Under the pieces are notes generated by a model. That model had not been told where the DNA came from. It ran no database searches and worked only from the letters and a program-made list of their open reading frames with translations. Below are positions 1-11,349 of a stretch of DNA of 64,000 nt, piece by piece; position 1 is the first letter of the stretch, and every line of letters starts with the position of its first letter. The DNA lies in NCBI RefSeq assembly GCF_040939455.1, contig NC_134112.1, positions 22,966,501-23,030,500 of the forward strand, given 5' to 3'. The translations under genes were made by a program, and so were the position numbers. This DNA is from Microcebus murinus (taxonomy: Eukaryota > Chordata > Mammalia > Primates > Cheirogaleidae).

Positions 1-682
1 GCTGGGACAGAGTGGGAGGGCCACATTGACCTTGTATACTGTGCTACAAAGTGGAGGCTCTGCCTGAAGGTTAGGGGTCCCATCCCTTGACTGGCTGCAC
101 CAGAATTATTTGGATTGTTTATTAGAAATACAGATTCTTGGGCTTATCCAACTTTCTGAATGAGTCCTCAGAGTGAGTCCTGGTGATCTGTATTTTAAAG
201 AAGATGCTCAAGTTGGCTATACCTGACCTAAGTGATGCTATGCCCTGGCCTAGAGAATATATCATCATAAAAATGTCATAAAGAACAAAAGAGTTACCTC
301 CTAAACTTCCACTGGCCTCCCCTACTTCAGAGCTTGGGGTGCCCCCATCCCTATGCTCCATCTTTGGAGCTCTGAGACATGGAGAAGAGTCAGCAGGACT
401 CTGAGGTAGGGCGTGCAGAAGGGTACCAGTGCCATGTGGATTGGCTGTCCACCCAAGTAGTATTTTAAATTCACTTCTTCATGTGGTCACTTGACCTTGG
501 CTTCTAAGGAAACACTTCCCCCAGAGAGGCACAACCACAAGGTTTTTAAGCTGTTATTACTCAGGTTCCTGAAGAGTAACTCTCAGCAGTTCTGAAACCC
601 CATTCCCGCTATGAATAAAGTCTGGTTCCAAAAGAGAGGATACTAAGGATGTCAGATGGCATTCAAGAAAGTGCAGGCTTAC
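1..682 (-). other. CHN2: CHN2 intron, 5' part (continues left of window)
   Basis: Sequence after the donor at 682-681. No coding signal. Around 95-225 the text (ccagaattatttgg, gaaatacagattcttgg, gatctgtatttta) looks like a decayed hAT-Charlie (MER1-group) element, but it is too diverged to name. Confidence 0.6.
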
Positions 683-760
683 CTCTGTCAAAGGCCATTT
701 TGACATCTTCAATGTGCTCAGTGAACCCAGAGACTCTGTAAAGGCCTTCTGACTTCAATC
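683..760 (-). CDS. CHN2: CHN2 internal exon: RhoGAP domain with arginine finger
   Basis: This 78-base exon encodes 25 complete codons, reading [18 protein letters not shown] and then VKMAFDR, which I recognise as beta-chimaerin. The GLYRVSG stretch is the RhoGAP arginine-finger motif; its Arg enters the Rac active site and speeds GTP hydrolysis. The acceptor reads taacag before G760 and the donor reads AGAG followed by gtaagc after 683. The first two bases (GA) complete the Gly codon begun by the G at 5283, and the final G starts the next codon (Asp in chimaerins), so both phases fit. The pyrimidine tract of its acceptor is a (CT)n microsatellite. His and Glu residues (TEHIED) fit CHN2 better than the paralogue CHN1. 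The rest of the GAP domain lies outside the window to the left. The reading frame and splice sites are seen; the function is known for the family. Confidence 0.95.
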
Positions 761-765
761 CTGTT

Positions 766-798
<33 letters not shown>
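766..798. repeat. (GA)n microsatellite forming the acceptor pyrimidine tract
   Basis: A nearly pure GA run with one A interruption near 777. On the minus (CHN2-sense) strand it is (CT)n ending five bases before the acceptor AG at 762-761, so it is the polypyrimidine tract of the exon at 683-760. Branch-point candidates lie beyond it, around 805-825 on the minus strand. Confidence 0.9.
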
Positions 799-3009
799 CT
801 GAGAGGCTGACTTAAGCTTCCTGAAACATTTAAAAAAAGAGACTTGAATTTCATATCCACACCATGTGCTATCAGGAAATAAGCAGATATAGTCAGTGAT
901 CTTATATATCACACACTGTTGCATCAGAACTTGGACTTGCCAGTCTCAGTTTCCATGCAAGTCTGTCCTCATTTCCTTGTGTGGCCGTGGGGATCTCAGT
1001 GGAAATCTGGTCTTGCCGCCTGGCTTTGCAAGGTGAAGTGATATTCGAGACTCTCATCAACCAGCCCTCTATGTCCTTGGTCAACGGCTTCCAGACATGC
1101 ATGTCACTGCTGTGGAAGGTAACCTGGCTTTCTCCTTCATGTCCTCTTAATGCATGTGCTGTATTGTATGGAGCACCGTGCCAGGTACACACACACGTAT
1201 GTGTGTGCCTAATACATATTACTCTGATTTTATTGGCAAAATCCAAATTTTATATCATTTCATGTTTACTCATAAGAAAGTATGTTAACTGCTTAACTAA
1301 ATGTGATTGATACAATGGTTATACTTTCAGATAAGTGATTACACAAACAGAAAATAAAATCCTATTCATTGCTTCTGGAAATTTGATCACTGCATATTTA
1401 GGCTAAGAAAAAGACTTAGTTTCTTTTCCTAGAGCTTCTTGATGTGTTGAGATACATCCTAAAACCTAGCAAGTTCCCAAAAGCATCAAAAGGGACGGAG
1501 GACCAGGTTTCAGACCTTGTATGTCACAAACTAGCTGCTCCCAAAACGACAGCTACAGCAAAAATAAGCAAATAGCTTCTGCTCTTGCTGCAGGGTGCTC
1601 TTCCAGACTGTTGATAAGTAACATGTGTTCCTGCTTTTTCATGTGGTAAACATTTATGGAATGTGTACTATCTGCCATATATAAGGGTTTTCATTAAGTC
1701 TGCATCAGAGACAACAAATACGTGGCATAAATCATAAATACTGCCCCTCCTCTCTCCTGTGACTACAACAGTCACTCCTAGTCGATCTCAGCTCTTTTCC
1801 CCACGGAGCCTTACTCAGTCTCACAGTTCATCTCACTGCCAGTTGTCCAGGTGACCACTGCTGACCACTTGAAGTTGGCACACGCGATGGAACCTGTGTG
1901 TCATCCTATTCCCAAATTGTGGCGTGCGTACACACAGCTCAGTATAGTTGGAACAGAGGCAAGGACCCAGTGGTTTCTGTGAGCACACAGCAGTGGACAA
2001 GTGACCCTGCCTGTTGATAGATGAATCAAAGTTCTAGCTGATTCAGCTTCTAGTTCATAGATGGCCACCTTCTCTCACCCGTCCTTTCTCTGGTATACGT
2101 GCATGGAGAGTGACAGAGTGAGCTTGCTCTCTGGAGTCTCTTCTTTATAAGGACATTAGTCATATCGATTAATACCTCATGCTTAGAACCTCATTTAACC
2201 TTAATTACTTCTTCAGAGACCCATTTCCAAATACAACCATACCAAGTTAGGGCTTCGACATATGGATTTAGGGGAGGTAGGTGTGATACAAACACTCATT
2301 CCTTAAGATTCACTGAGTCACTTTCAAAGAACTCCAGGTTTTCAAGGAACATAGAAAAATCAGTGTTTTATACTCTATGCTAAATTGTTTTTATGGTTTA
2401 GAGTATAATTCCATGGGGAAATTTTCCTGACTCTAGCCCATACTTTACTCAGCAAAGCATTGCCTTATATAATACTGAGATGCTTTTTTGAGAAGCTAAT
2501 CTTGAAGGAGGTCATGAAGGATGGGCTGGAGTTTGCCAGAGTAGCAGAGACTGCCAGCTGTCCTCCTAGTATTTGTTCTTACGTTCCTCTACTGTAATGG
2601 AAGTTTTGATTTTTTAGAACAACATCTATTGCAGTGGCCATGAAATCCTGGCCAACAGGTGTGTCCAGCTTCTGGGTTGTGGCCTTGAAGGGAAAGAGCA
2701 TGCCTCCTTCCCCCTCCTGTTGGCTGTAGTACAGGCGAGATGGTGGCACCACGGATCCTGCAGACAGGGCAGCATTCGAGCACGACAGAGCAACGGGTGG
2801 CAGAGCCTGCGTTCCTGCCAATGAGAAGCTGCTCAACTGCGCTGGACCACTCCTGGGCACCTGGCCTGTTACTGGAGAGAGAAACAGATTTCTATCTTGT
2901 CTAAGACACTATCATTCAGGGTCTCTGTATAGCACTGAGATATGCACACCAAACAATACAGTTAGACAGACTTGGAGGTGGAGTTCTGGGAGCTGGCCAT
3001 TGTAAGGGA

Positions 3010-3258
3010 AGGTGACGAGGAATAGCACAGGTTGAGTCCTATAACATAGGTTGGCATCGTACTAGTCATTTATATGTATCAGTTCATTTTAGTCCTCACT
3101 ACCACCTGATGAGGTACAACTGAATACATTCATATTATAGATGAGGACACACATGTTCAAATGCACTAAGTAACTTGCCCAAGGTAATACTATAGCCAGT
3201 AAGAGATAGGGCTGGGAATTTATCATAACTTCAAGTCCATGATCTTTTTCACTCTATC
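3010..3258 (-). repeat. MIR SINE
   Basis: Shows the MIR core in reverse: a 'tttatatgtatcagttcattttagtcctcac' type stretch, 'agatgaggacac', 'taacttgcccaaggtaatac', and 'gggctgggaattt'. Old and diverged. Confidence 0.8.
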
Positions 3259-4384
3259 ACATCATGCAGAGACAAATAGATAAAAGAACATTGGGAGAGC
3301 AGTAAGGAATTTGCAATGGTTGGAAGACAGCAAGCACGGCAGTGGTGGCCATGTACCTGGGAATGTGTCACAGGAATTTCTTCCAGCCCATTCTCGGGGT
3401 CTGCTCATGAGCCTAGGCTCCTAATACCTGGGGCTCTAATTCCCATGCTGTCACTTCCTTGGCATAAATTCCTGATTTGTGCTATTCTAGCTCTTGTACT
3501 AGGCATGCTTGGTACTGTGCTCCCCATGGGACTTTCTTCTTAAATGTTAGACACGGTAGTAACATTGCCTAAGTTATCAGTCGCCTCTGGGAAGTTCCCA
3601 GCTTCTTCAGAGAAGTAAGTACAACTCCATCCTTGGCCGTGATTGCAGGCTCTGGAGAGGCCGATGATCTGATCCCAAACTGCAGAGCCCTCTAAACAGC
3701 AGGACCCAGGGCCACTTGTTTAAGCCACTTATCCAATGTCAGGGAACCCCCTTCCTTTCCTCTTACCCAGCTCAGCCACTGGATTAATCCTTTTACCAGA
3801 TCTCAAAGCACCCATTAAGCTCTGACAGCCACAGCCATGGAAAAACATGAAGCATTTCTTACAATCTAAGATAAATGAGCAAGTCCTCAGGGTACAGAAT
3901 AGCTATGGCTTTCCACCCTGCATGGGGAAGGGAATAATTTCCTCTCTGTAAAAGTATTGGTACAAGCAGCTATAGTGTTCTCTTTTGTTTTGCTTTGGAA
4001 AAAATGGGGCAGTTGGCCAATGAATATATACCTGTAAAATATATTAAGTGAATTTGGATGTAATAATGGATATTAAGTGTAGCAAAATACAATACATGGC
4101 AAAAAATGGTTAAAATCTTACAAAAGCTGTATATAAGGCCCAATTATCCAAGTCAGATCCAGCAATCCCAGTTCTCCCTAACCAGATCTGGTAAACTATG
4201 TCACTGAACATTTTGATACTGAATAGTGGCCAAATAAAGCACAAATGAAGGAAAGATGACTCAAGCATAATATAATGAACCTTTTCTGGAAATGTTTCTA
4301 TCCTCTTACTTCCTTGATTTTTCATTGCATAGATCTTTTTAATCTTTTAACTCTCCTAGCTGAACTAAAGAGAACCGATACTAA

Positions 4385-4540
4385 AGCCAGGCATTGTAGC
4401 TCATGCCTGTAATCCCAGCATTTTGAGAGGCTGAGGCGAGAGGACTGCTTGAGCCCAGGAGTTAGAGGCTGCAGTGAGCTATGATTGTGCCACTACACTC
4501 TAGCCTCAGCCACAGAGCAAGACCCTGTCTCAAAAACAAA
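4385..4540 (+). mobile_element. Alu-type monomer (FRAM-like)
   Basis: Single 7SL-derived arm: 'gctcatgcctgtaatcccag', 'gaggctgcagtgagctatg', 'agcaagaccctgtctc'. It has the 'gaggctgcagtgagc' segment that marks a right-arm type monomer and no second arm, so it is a free right monomer or a truncated Alu. The A-rich tail has expanded into a tetranucleotide repeat. Confidence 0.8.
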
Positions 4541-4542
4541 CA

Positions 4543-4565
4543 AGAAAGAAAGAAAAAGAAAGAAA

Positions 4566-4621
<56 letters not shown>

Positions 4622-4630
4622 AAAGAAAAA
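4543..4630 (+). repeat. (AAAG)n microsatellite at Alu tail
   Basis: About 85 bases of gaaa units, with occasional extra A. It starts directly at the 3' tail of the Alu monomer, the usual origin for such repeats. The minus strand reads TTTC and accounts for the long Ser/Phe open frame seen there. Confidence 0.95.
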
Positions 4631-4639
4631 ATCTCTAAG

Positions 4640-4760
4640 AGCAAATTTTAAGTGTTCTCATCACAAGTAATACATATGCTAATTAGTATTTGGCATAATA
4701 CAATGTATACATATTTGAAAACATCATGCTGTATACCATAAATAAATACACTTTTTTAAA
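4640..4760 (+). mobile_element. L1M-type LINE 3' end fragment
   Basis: 'acaatgtatacatatttg', 'aaaacatcatgctgtata' and 'ccataaataaataca' match the end of the 3' UTR of older mammalian L1s (L1MA/L1MB-like). Short and non-coding. Confidence 0.6.
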
Positions 4761-4869
4761 AAAAGGAACTGATAGTAAGAGCACATTTTTATATGTAGGA
4801 GATATATGTTGATGAACAATTTCTTTATTATTTAATAGAAACACTTTTTTAAAAAGATCCAGTTCTAAA

Positions 4870-5092
4870 CTCACCTCAACCAAAATCTTTCCTCAATTGT
4901 CCCCAAATAAAACCACCTTGCTTTGTGACTCTATAGTGCTTTGAATATGTCTACCTACAACATTTATTTATTTGTTCTTCTGATTCCTCACGCTATGGTA
5001 TGAATTTCTGAAGGCAAGAATAGTGACTTTTTATAACCTCAGTGTCTGGCACATAATAAATGCTCAGTAAAAACATTTGTTGAATGCATACA
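4870..5092 (+). mobile_element. L2 LINE 3' end
   Basis: Ends with 'gtgtctggcacataataa', 'atgctcagtaaaaacatt', 'tgttgaatgcat', the classic L2 3' terminus. The upstream text fits the L2 3' UTR. Confidence 0.8.
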
Positions 5093-5139
5093 GGGATGGC
5101 TTATAATACACGGAAATTGATATAGCTGGTTGGATTTAG

Positions 5140-5177
5140 TTTATTTATCTGTGTGTGTGTCTTTGTGTGTGTGTGTT
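5140..5177 (+). repeat. (TG)n-rich tract
   Basis: Two short TG runs (tgtgtgtgtg) separated by tcttt, about 110 bases downstream (in gene sense) of the CHN2 donor at 5282. Shows as Thr/His repeats in the antisense frame. Confidence 0.8.
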
Positions 5178-5282
5178 GGTCCCAGCAAGAGTAATGGAGA
5201 ACTTTGGTTTCCTTGACAACAGTAAAAATAAACAGCAAAAAATAGAACGGTATAATATTATAATAATAAGTATTTTCCAAAC

Positions 5283-5456
5283 CTCTCGCTTCAATTTCCC
5301 GAATGCATATATCCACCACCATGGGTCTCTGAGTGTTGTGAGCCTTCACGAGTGTTGTGAGGTCACAACAGTACACTTTCTTGATCCGCTTGAGATCAGG
5401 TTGGCAGTCGTTGGGGACGTGCTTGGAACACTGTTTGTGTACATTCAATCCACAGT
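5283..5456 (-). CDS. CHN2: CHN2 internal exon: end of C1 domain and start of RhoGAP domain
   Basis: A 174-base exon. Its first two bases (AC) complete the Asp codon begun by G at 9077. It then reads [17 protein letters not shown], supplying the last C1 zinc ligands (Cys, His, Cys, Cys), and goes on through a linker (QPDLKRIKK) into [18 protein letters not shown] and [14 protein letters not shown], the N-terminal RhoGAP helices. The acceptor is tttacag before 5456 and the donor AGAG|gtttgg after 5283, a weaker donor than at the other exons. '[11 protein letters not shown]' and 'IEARG' separate this from CHN1, whose equivalents I recall as more Val/Ser-rich. The protein acts at membranes, where C1 binds diacylglycerol and the GAP domain inactivates Rac. 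Confidence 0.96.
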
Positions 5457-6704
5457 CTGTAAACAAAGACACCACATTAGCTTTGCCCGGCCCTTCTGTC
5501 AAAGCCCAACACGAATTATACATTGCCCAAAATAAAAAATACCACCACCCAAGGGTTTGATGTATTCCCCTGGAATGTTCGTGCCATTAGAGATGCTCTC
5601 TATGAGATGACTGTGCAATTCATCTTTACTCACTGACCCCCTATGTGATTCCATTTTTCTCGATAAGCCTCCTTTGTGGCTGGACTCGACCATCTTACCC
5701 AGATGGTTTGGGCAATTAGTCAGGTTGCTTGTATATGTTTACCCTTTACAGGTCAGAACCCTTTGGGTCCACACGGGAGCTTTTGGGTTTGGATTTGCAG
5801 AGATAATCACAGCTCATAAAGGCCACCTAGGACTTTGGGTAGGTTGTTTCCTTTAAGCTTGTGATGCTCTGTTGCAGAAGGCACAGTTACTCTTCCTGCA
5901 GGAATTGCTCATCTTTGGTACGAAGAGTCCATGACCCTGACCATGGTACCCTCTTCCCATTTCCTGAAGGGTTGCCCTATTGTTTGCACTCCCTTCCTCC
6001 TTGCCGGGCACTTTGAGTGGCCCTTGTCCTTTCTAAGGGCCTTATTTTGACACCTACGAGTGGAAATAATGCCTGACTGTACACCAGTGGGAATACCTGA
6101 GAGTTTATAATTTATAACAATGCCATGTAATGCGATGATTAGAGGAATTATTTATGAAGCTCGTATCAAGATCCAAAGCTGAAAAGGTGCTTTTAAGTTC
6201 AATGAAGACATTAAAAGCCTTGTTAGCAGTTGGTATTCACTCTCACAATTTCTCTGACAATGAAAAAGTACAGTCTACATTATGGAATTTAAATTGTAAT
6301 GCTAAAGTTGTTCAAAGTTGATGTGCTGTCTACTCAAAGTACCTTCTAATATTGTTTTTCTAGGTATAAAGAATAGTACTACACACATACAGGATAATGA
6401 ATATTATAGTCAGCTGCTTTATATAAAAAGCAGTTAACACCACCAAGAGTTTAAGAGGACCCTTGTAAACTTCTGTAAATCAGTAGTAATTTCTAAGTTA
6501 TCTTCATGCAATTTTTACTAGTTGAGTTCTTTTTGTCTACCCTCCTGCCAAAGGAAAAAATAAACAGTTCTAATTCATCTTAGCTTTATCATTGCTGAGA
6601 AATTCAGCAAAGCTCAAGTGAACTTCAATAATATATCTATTTAGGGAATGTAAATTTTGACTAACTGAACTAAATGAGTTGGCTGGTTTTCTTGTTTGAA
6701 TTCT

Positions 6705-6840
6705 CTTTTATAAAGTGGGGCTCATACTAGCACCTCCCTCCTAGCGCTATCATGCAGATAAAATAAGTTAATAGATATAAAGTGCTCAGTACAGTGTCTG
6801 AAATACAGTATGTACTATACAAAAATTCAAATAAATAGTA
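6705..6840 (+). repeat. MIR SINE, 3' half
   Basis: 'aaagtggggctcatactag', 'agataaaataagttaatag', 'aaagtgctcagtacagtg', then 'gtatgtactatac', in the order of the MIR consensus. Confidence 0.7.
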
Positions 6841-6904
6841 AATATAGTAATAAAAAAATAAGGATACCTGCCAAGCTATTAAGTTATTTTCTTAGTAATG
6901 TTTA

Positions 6905-7215
6905 CTACATCTTAAAAACTTCATTTAAAATTTTTTGTTAAATTCTGGTAAAATATACTTAACATAAAATTTACCATTTGAACCATCTTTAAGTGTACAG
7001 TTTAGCAGTATTAAGTACATTCACGTTGTGCAACCATCACCACCATCCATCCCCAGAACTTTCTTCCATCTTCTAAAACTGAAACTCTGTACCCAAACAA
7101 TGTCACTCCCCATTTACCCATCTCTCCCCTCCCGCTCCCCCTGCAACCACCATGCAACTCTCTGTCTCTATGAATTTGCTACTCCAGATACCTCATATAA
7201 GAGGAATCATACATC
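6905..7215 (-). mobile_element. L1M LINE fragment, antisense
   Basis: 'ggtaaaatatacttaaca', 'accatctttaagtgtacag', 'gtgcaaccatcaccaccatc', 'tctctgtctctatgaatttg' and 'cctcatataagaggaatcat' are the reverse complement of old mammalian L1 ORF2-region text. The same stretch recurs at 30365-30900 and a related one at 61835-62885. Confidence 0.75.
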
Positions 7216-7517
7216 TTCATTTTATGACCTGAAGCAATAATATATTTATGTAGAGTTAAATATTTTATTAAAATTAAGATGTTTCATAACAAGTATAAAA
7301 CATGTAGTTTTTACAAAGTAATAGAACTCCATATGCCACAAATAAAGTCTACTGTATTTAAAAACATTTAAAATATGTAATAAATGGAAAGCTGAGAGGC
7401 AATGATGGCTCTTCCTAACCTTCTATGATTAGTTTTCAGCCTTCCTGCTGCTCACAGAAAATGTAAGGACAAAGAGTAGCCGGTGGAGAACACTAACATA
7501 GCTTTAGAATGTGTTTC

Positions 7518-7519
<2 letters not shown>

Positions 7520-7547
<28 letters not shown>
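7520..7547 (+). repeat. Poly(A) run
   Basis: An uninterrupted A run of about 28 bases with no recognisable SINE or LINE body on either side, so its parent element is unclear. Confidence 0.85.
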
Positions 7548-7549
<2 letters not shown>

Positions 7550-8484
7550 TAGAAAAAAACCCAAAACCCTTTTATCCCAGAGAAAAGTGCTGTTCATAGT
7601 TAACGTGAAGCCCAGAGTTTTGTTCTCAAAATATTGACTTTGGACCAATTTCATGCTGGAATTGGATAATACCAGCAATTAGGGATATTTTTGATAGATA
7701 TAATCTGGACAGGCCAAGGTAATGGCCAGTGAGTCATTCAGATATGCTACCTCTTTGCTCAGTGGTTGAGCTGAGAGACAGATACTCTGTGACTTCTGGC
7801 AAGTTAGTCGTTTGTGTTAATCAGGGTATCTGAACATAGCTGGAGAGGCTGTCTCTCAGAGGTAAATCTGAACATATACCACTTATCTCATGGACCTGGG
7901 GTAGGGGAGAAAGAGTTATCTGACATACATGAGGACTACTTGAACCACCCAGGTATCAACACAGTGACTGAAAAGCCATACTTTTTCCTACCCCTAGGTA
8001 TAAATACAGCAATGTATCCATACAGAAGCTAAAACGCCCCTTCCAGGCAGAGAGGAGGACTTAAGGTTACACAATCCTGTGAATCAAGATGGGCACTATT
8101 GGAAAGAAGATCACTTTAATGTAATGCCATTAACTTATTTTATTTTAAATGCTGCATAAAGATTATTATTTTTTTAAAGTCATACTCCAACAAGGAGGAA
8201 ATCAGTCATGGTGTCGGTAGAGACCCAATCAATATCCGAAGAGGCTGCTCTTGCTCCCGGCCACAACTGCTTGCCAGAAAAAGTGTGGCATGATGGATTA
8301 GGAAGCCCAGTTACATACTAATTTGGCAACTCTTTAGCGTTTGTCAGATGTACTTGGATAAGATGTGTTGTGTGCTGTTAGCAATGCGTGCATGCATCCA
8401 ATTCTAGGTGGAAAAAAGCACCTAAGGTTTCAAACTACTTCAAAAATATGTGATATCAAATCAAGGTGTGTGGTTTCACTGCTG

Positions 8485-8720
8485 ATCTGATGGCAGAAAA
8501 ACACTAACCATGAGCTCTGGAGTCTGACGGCCTTTAACTCAATGTTGCACTGCTTACTATGTGGCCAAGGGCAAGGAATAATTATCTCTAAGCCTCTGTT
8601 TCCTCTTTTATTTAATTGCATCTCCTCCATGCTCTGTTGAGGCTAAACGGTGTGATAAATAGAGGTTAGCTCAGTGCCTGGTAAGGAGTAAATATTCACC
8701 AGTACTATTACTATTTTTAT
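8485..8720 (+). repeat. MIR SINE
   Basis: 'gagctctggagtctgacgg', 'actatgtggccaagggcaag', 'ctaagcctctgtttcctc', 'ttagctcagtgcctggtaag', 'gagtaaatattcacc': nearly full-length MIR in sense order. Confidence 0.85.
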
Positions 8721-9076
8721 GTCCTGCTTTCTGTAGTAGGATAGGGTAGGAAAAAATATGGCTTTTGTATCTACGTAATTCCATTAGAACTGACTGTTTT
8801 TCTGGACTACAGCTTATCTGGGAGGGGGCAGGTAGGTGTTTAAGAATATGTATTTCTTGGTTTTTTTTTTCCTTCCCTGCATAAACATGAGATATTCTTT
8901 TTCATTCATGCAAACAGAATAGTCTCTCCATTAAGCACAGACAAGCATGGAACCCTCCAGAAGGCCAGACTTTTGAGCTTATCTGAACATATCTCCCAGC
9001 TCTAGAAAGAGGCCCTCCTGCTCAACAGAGTGGCACTTTATATAACTGGAAAAGGAGAAAGAAAATTCCGTGTTAC

Positions 9077-9161
9077 CTGAGCACCGGACCCCTTGGGCGA
9101 TGAGCCCCCACATGAAATTGGCACAATATTCACACCAGTGTGGGCCTCGGAATGTGTGAAC
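9077..9161 (-). CDS. CHN2: CHN2 internal exon: core of the C1 (diacylglycerol-binding) domain
   Basis: An 85-base exon reading [16 protein letters not shown] then [12 protein letters not shown], plus one base of the next codon. Together with the preceding exon (HNFK) and the following exon it completes H-x12-C-x2-C-x13-C-x2-C-x4-H-x2-C-x7-C, the zinc signature of C1 domains. The Pro in RGP and the Gln-Gly in AQG are positions typical of C1 domains able to bind diacylglycerol or phorbol ester, so binding competence is inferred. The acceptor is gatcacag before 9161 and the donor CTCAG|gtaaca after 9077. It joins the upstream exon in phase 0 (AAG|GTT) and the downstream exon in phase 1 (G|AC, Asp). 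Confidence 0.96.
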
Positions 9162-11349
9162 CTGTGATCCAAGAAAGAATAAAAATGTCAGAAAATTCAG
9201 AGTCCTTTGGAGGCAGGTGGCCTTGGACATATCAGTGAAGAAACAACAGCCTTAGCAGGAGTAATGCCTCACTGGGCCTTTTCCTTCCAGTAAGGCAATT
9301 GCAAACAGATCCTGAGAAAACAGAGATGTGCTTTAATCTTTGAAAATCCCTCACCGATACACCATGTCCCAGTCCAGAGTCAGAAAGGAATGTGGAGAAA
9401 CAGTAAGATTATAGGGCCTTGCCGTCACCTAAGAAATGAGACTCTCACCACCTAAAACGAGGCACTGTGTGGACAAACCCAAGATAGCCTGAGCCGGCAG
9501 CTGTAACCTACATTTAGCTCAGCAAGTTCTGGAAGGCAAAACTCAATTACTGTGTCCTTTTGACCCAAGTTGCCCCATCTGTAGACTCACCAAGCAGGTA
9601 TAAATAAGACATGATCATGGGATAATTAAAAGGTTCCAAGACTTTGAGCTGCTTCCATAAAAGGCATTCAAAAAAGTGAAGGAGTTGGCTGAAAATACAG
9701 GCTACCAATGGGGCCCATGGAATTGCTGTCTCCAGAGATAGGGTCTATATGGAGCAGGCCTTGATGTGGCCTTCAGGTAAGTAAGCTAAAAACTCTCCTG
9801 CTTGGCCAAAGCGCTGCTCTAATGGATGGGTGTCCCAGCCAGTTGTTCCATATTCTGAACATTACAAAGTAAGGATGGTCTTATCTTTGATTATTCAGAT
9901 ATAGGTTCTCCTATAGCAGCAGTACCACATATTAAGTCATGATTTAAAATGAAAACAAAACAAAAATACTTGTTTTCTGGCACAAGAGAACTTTAAGAAG
10001 CAGAACTAGGCGATTCCTTGCAAACAGAAGTGACAATGGTTAGTCAAAACCACCACTGGCTGTCCACTGGGGGCATACAAATCTACAAGAAAATGTTCTG
10101 AAATTTTACAAAATTAAAATGGTATAAGATATTACATAAAACCTTTCAAAGTTTTAAACTTCCATTAATAAATAAATGTAGACAGTATTATTTGTTAACA
10201 CTCTGGGAGGCCTGTATACTACTTTTATTTAGCAAAAAATCAAGATGACGAATACGGTCACAATTTGGGAAGATGCTCATCACAGTTCTACTTCAGAAAA
10301 AAATAGCATCATTCGAGTTCTTTCTTCATTCATACACACTAGTAATCAGGTATGCATAAAAAGGCAAACAAAACACACCTGTATTCCTCCTAATAGAACT
10401 CACAGGGGAGTAAAAGCAGAGGAAGAAAGTCAGTGAGTTAATAAATCAAAAAGAGCCACTGATCACCAGGATTTTCACACAATAAAGTTATAACAGTCTT
10501 TTGCTATTTCAGTTTATAATATGCAAACTGCCCCTTACATAGTTTCTGTTTTGAAAAACGACGTGAAAAATTTCTCAAAATTGCTCTCACTTAAATAAAG
10601 AAGTATGTTACAAGGGAATGCAACTCTAAGACACGACAACACATTCCTGGTAGGAATGCAGAGAATTCACCCTGGAAGTACATATGGGGCCAAGTGCCAT
10701 GATTCACCTAGAGGCCCACTGAGATTGAACTTGGTATTAAAATAATTCCTCAGTAAAAAGTATCCTCATTAAAGTTGAACATTTTCTAAATTCAGCAATC
10801 ATACATTTCTTAATGTTTTACTAGAAATGCTCTAGAAGCGCTGGTTAATTATGGCAGCAAAGTCACTTGTTAATATACTGTTGAAATTGCAAGATCAATT
10901 AAATATAATAAAATGATATGTAAAACACAACACTCCATAAAAAGTATGAAAAAGGTTATAGAAGAAAAAAAAGCTGAGGCTGCTACCAGAGAGACTTAGA
11001 GGGGGCCAGTGTTATGCCAGGAAGGCCCCTCTTGGAAGGTGACCTGAAGGAAGAGAAGAGCCAGTCCTAGGGGGTGAAGAGACAGGGAACATTCTAGGCA
11101 TAAGAAATGTAAGGAGGCCTCACAGGAGCAAAAGAGCTTGGTGTGATGGAGCAACTGGAAAGCTAGGGTGGCCAGAACACCAAAAGGGAGGGGGACAGGA
11201 ATTGAGATAAGGTTGAAGGTAGGTAAGAGAAAGTCATTCAGGGTCTCCAAGACTTTATTAATGAGTGTGGATTTGGTTTTAATCTAGGTACACAAGAAAG
11301 TCTTTGAAGGACTTCACATAGGAAGATATATTTTTAAAGGATATTATTC

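Larger units (their letters stand above)
761..5282 (-). other. CHN2: CHN2 intron between the two RhoGAP exons
   Basis: A 4.5 kb phase-1 intron bounded by GT (5282-5281) and AG (762-761). It holds a MIR, an Alu monomer with an (AAAG)n tail, an L1M 3' end and an L2 3' end, listed separately. Between about 900 and 3000, and 3260 and 4380, I see no gene and only unnamed or decayed repeat text. A stretch near 2610-2870 has a faint LTR-like look that I could not confirm. Confidence 0.85.
5457..9076 (-). other. CHN2: CHN2 intron within the C1 domain
   Basis: A 3.6 kb phase-1 intron from GT at 9076-9075 to AG at 5458-5457. It contains a MIR 3' half, an L1M fragment, a poly(A) run and a second MIR. 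At 5500-5700 the minus strand has an open frame, but no chimaerin-like peptide. 5700-6700 and 7220-8440 show no gene and no repeat that I can name. Confidence 0.85.

Noticed and set aside
2579..2860. 93-codon minus-strand frame, considered as a processed pseudogene
   Set aside because: No poly(A), no target duplication and no recognisable parent protein; the text is faintly LTR-like instead.
4543..4630. Regular short repeats that might suggest a repeat array
   Set aside because: Pure AAAG tetranucleotide repeat on an Alu tail; no spacers, so not CRISPR-like.
5155..5535. 126-codon plus-strand frame
   Set aside because: Antisense shadow of the CHN2 exon at 5283-5456.
5499..5693. Minus-strand frame just upstream of the CHN2 exon at 5283-5456
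   Set aside because: Considered as an extra CHN2 exon, but it matches no chimaerin segment and the flanking exons already join in phase without it.
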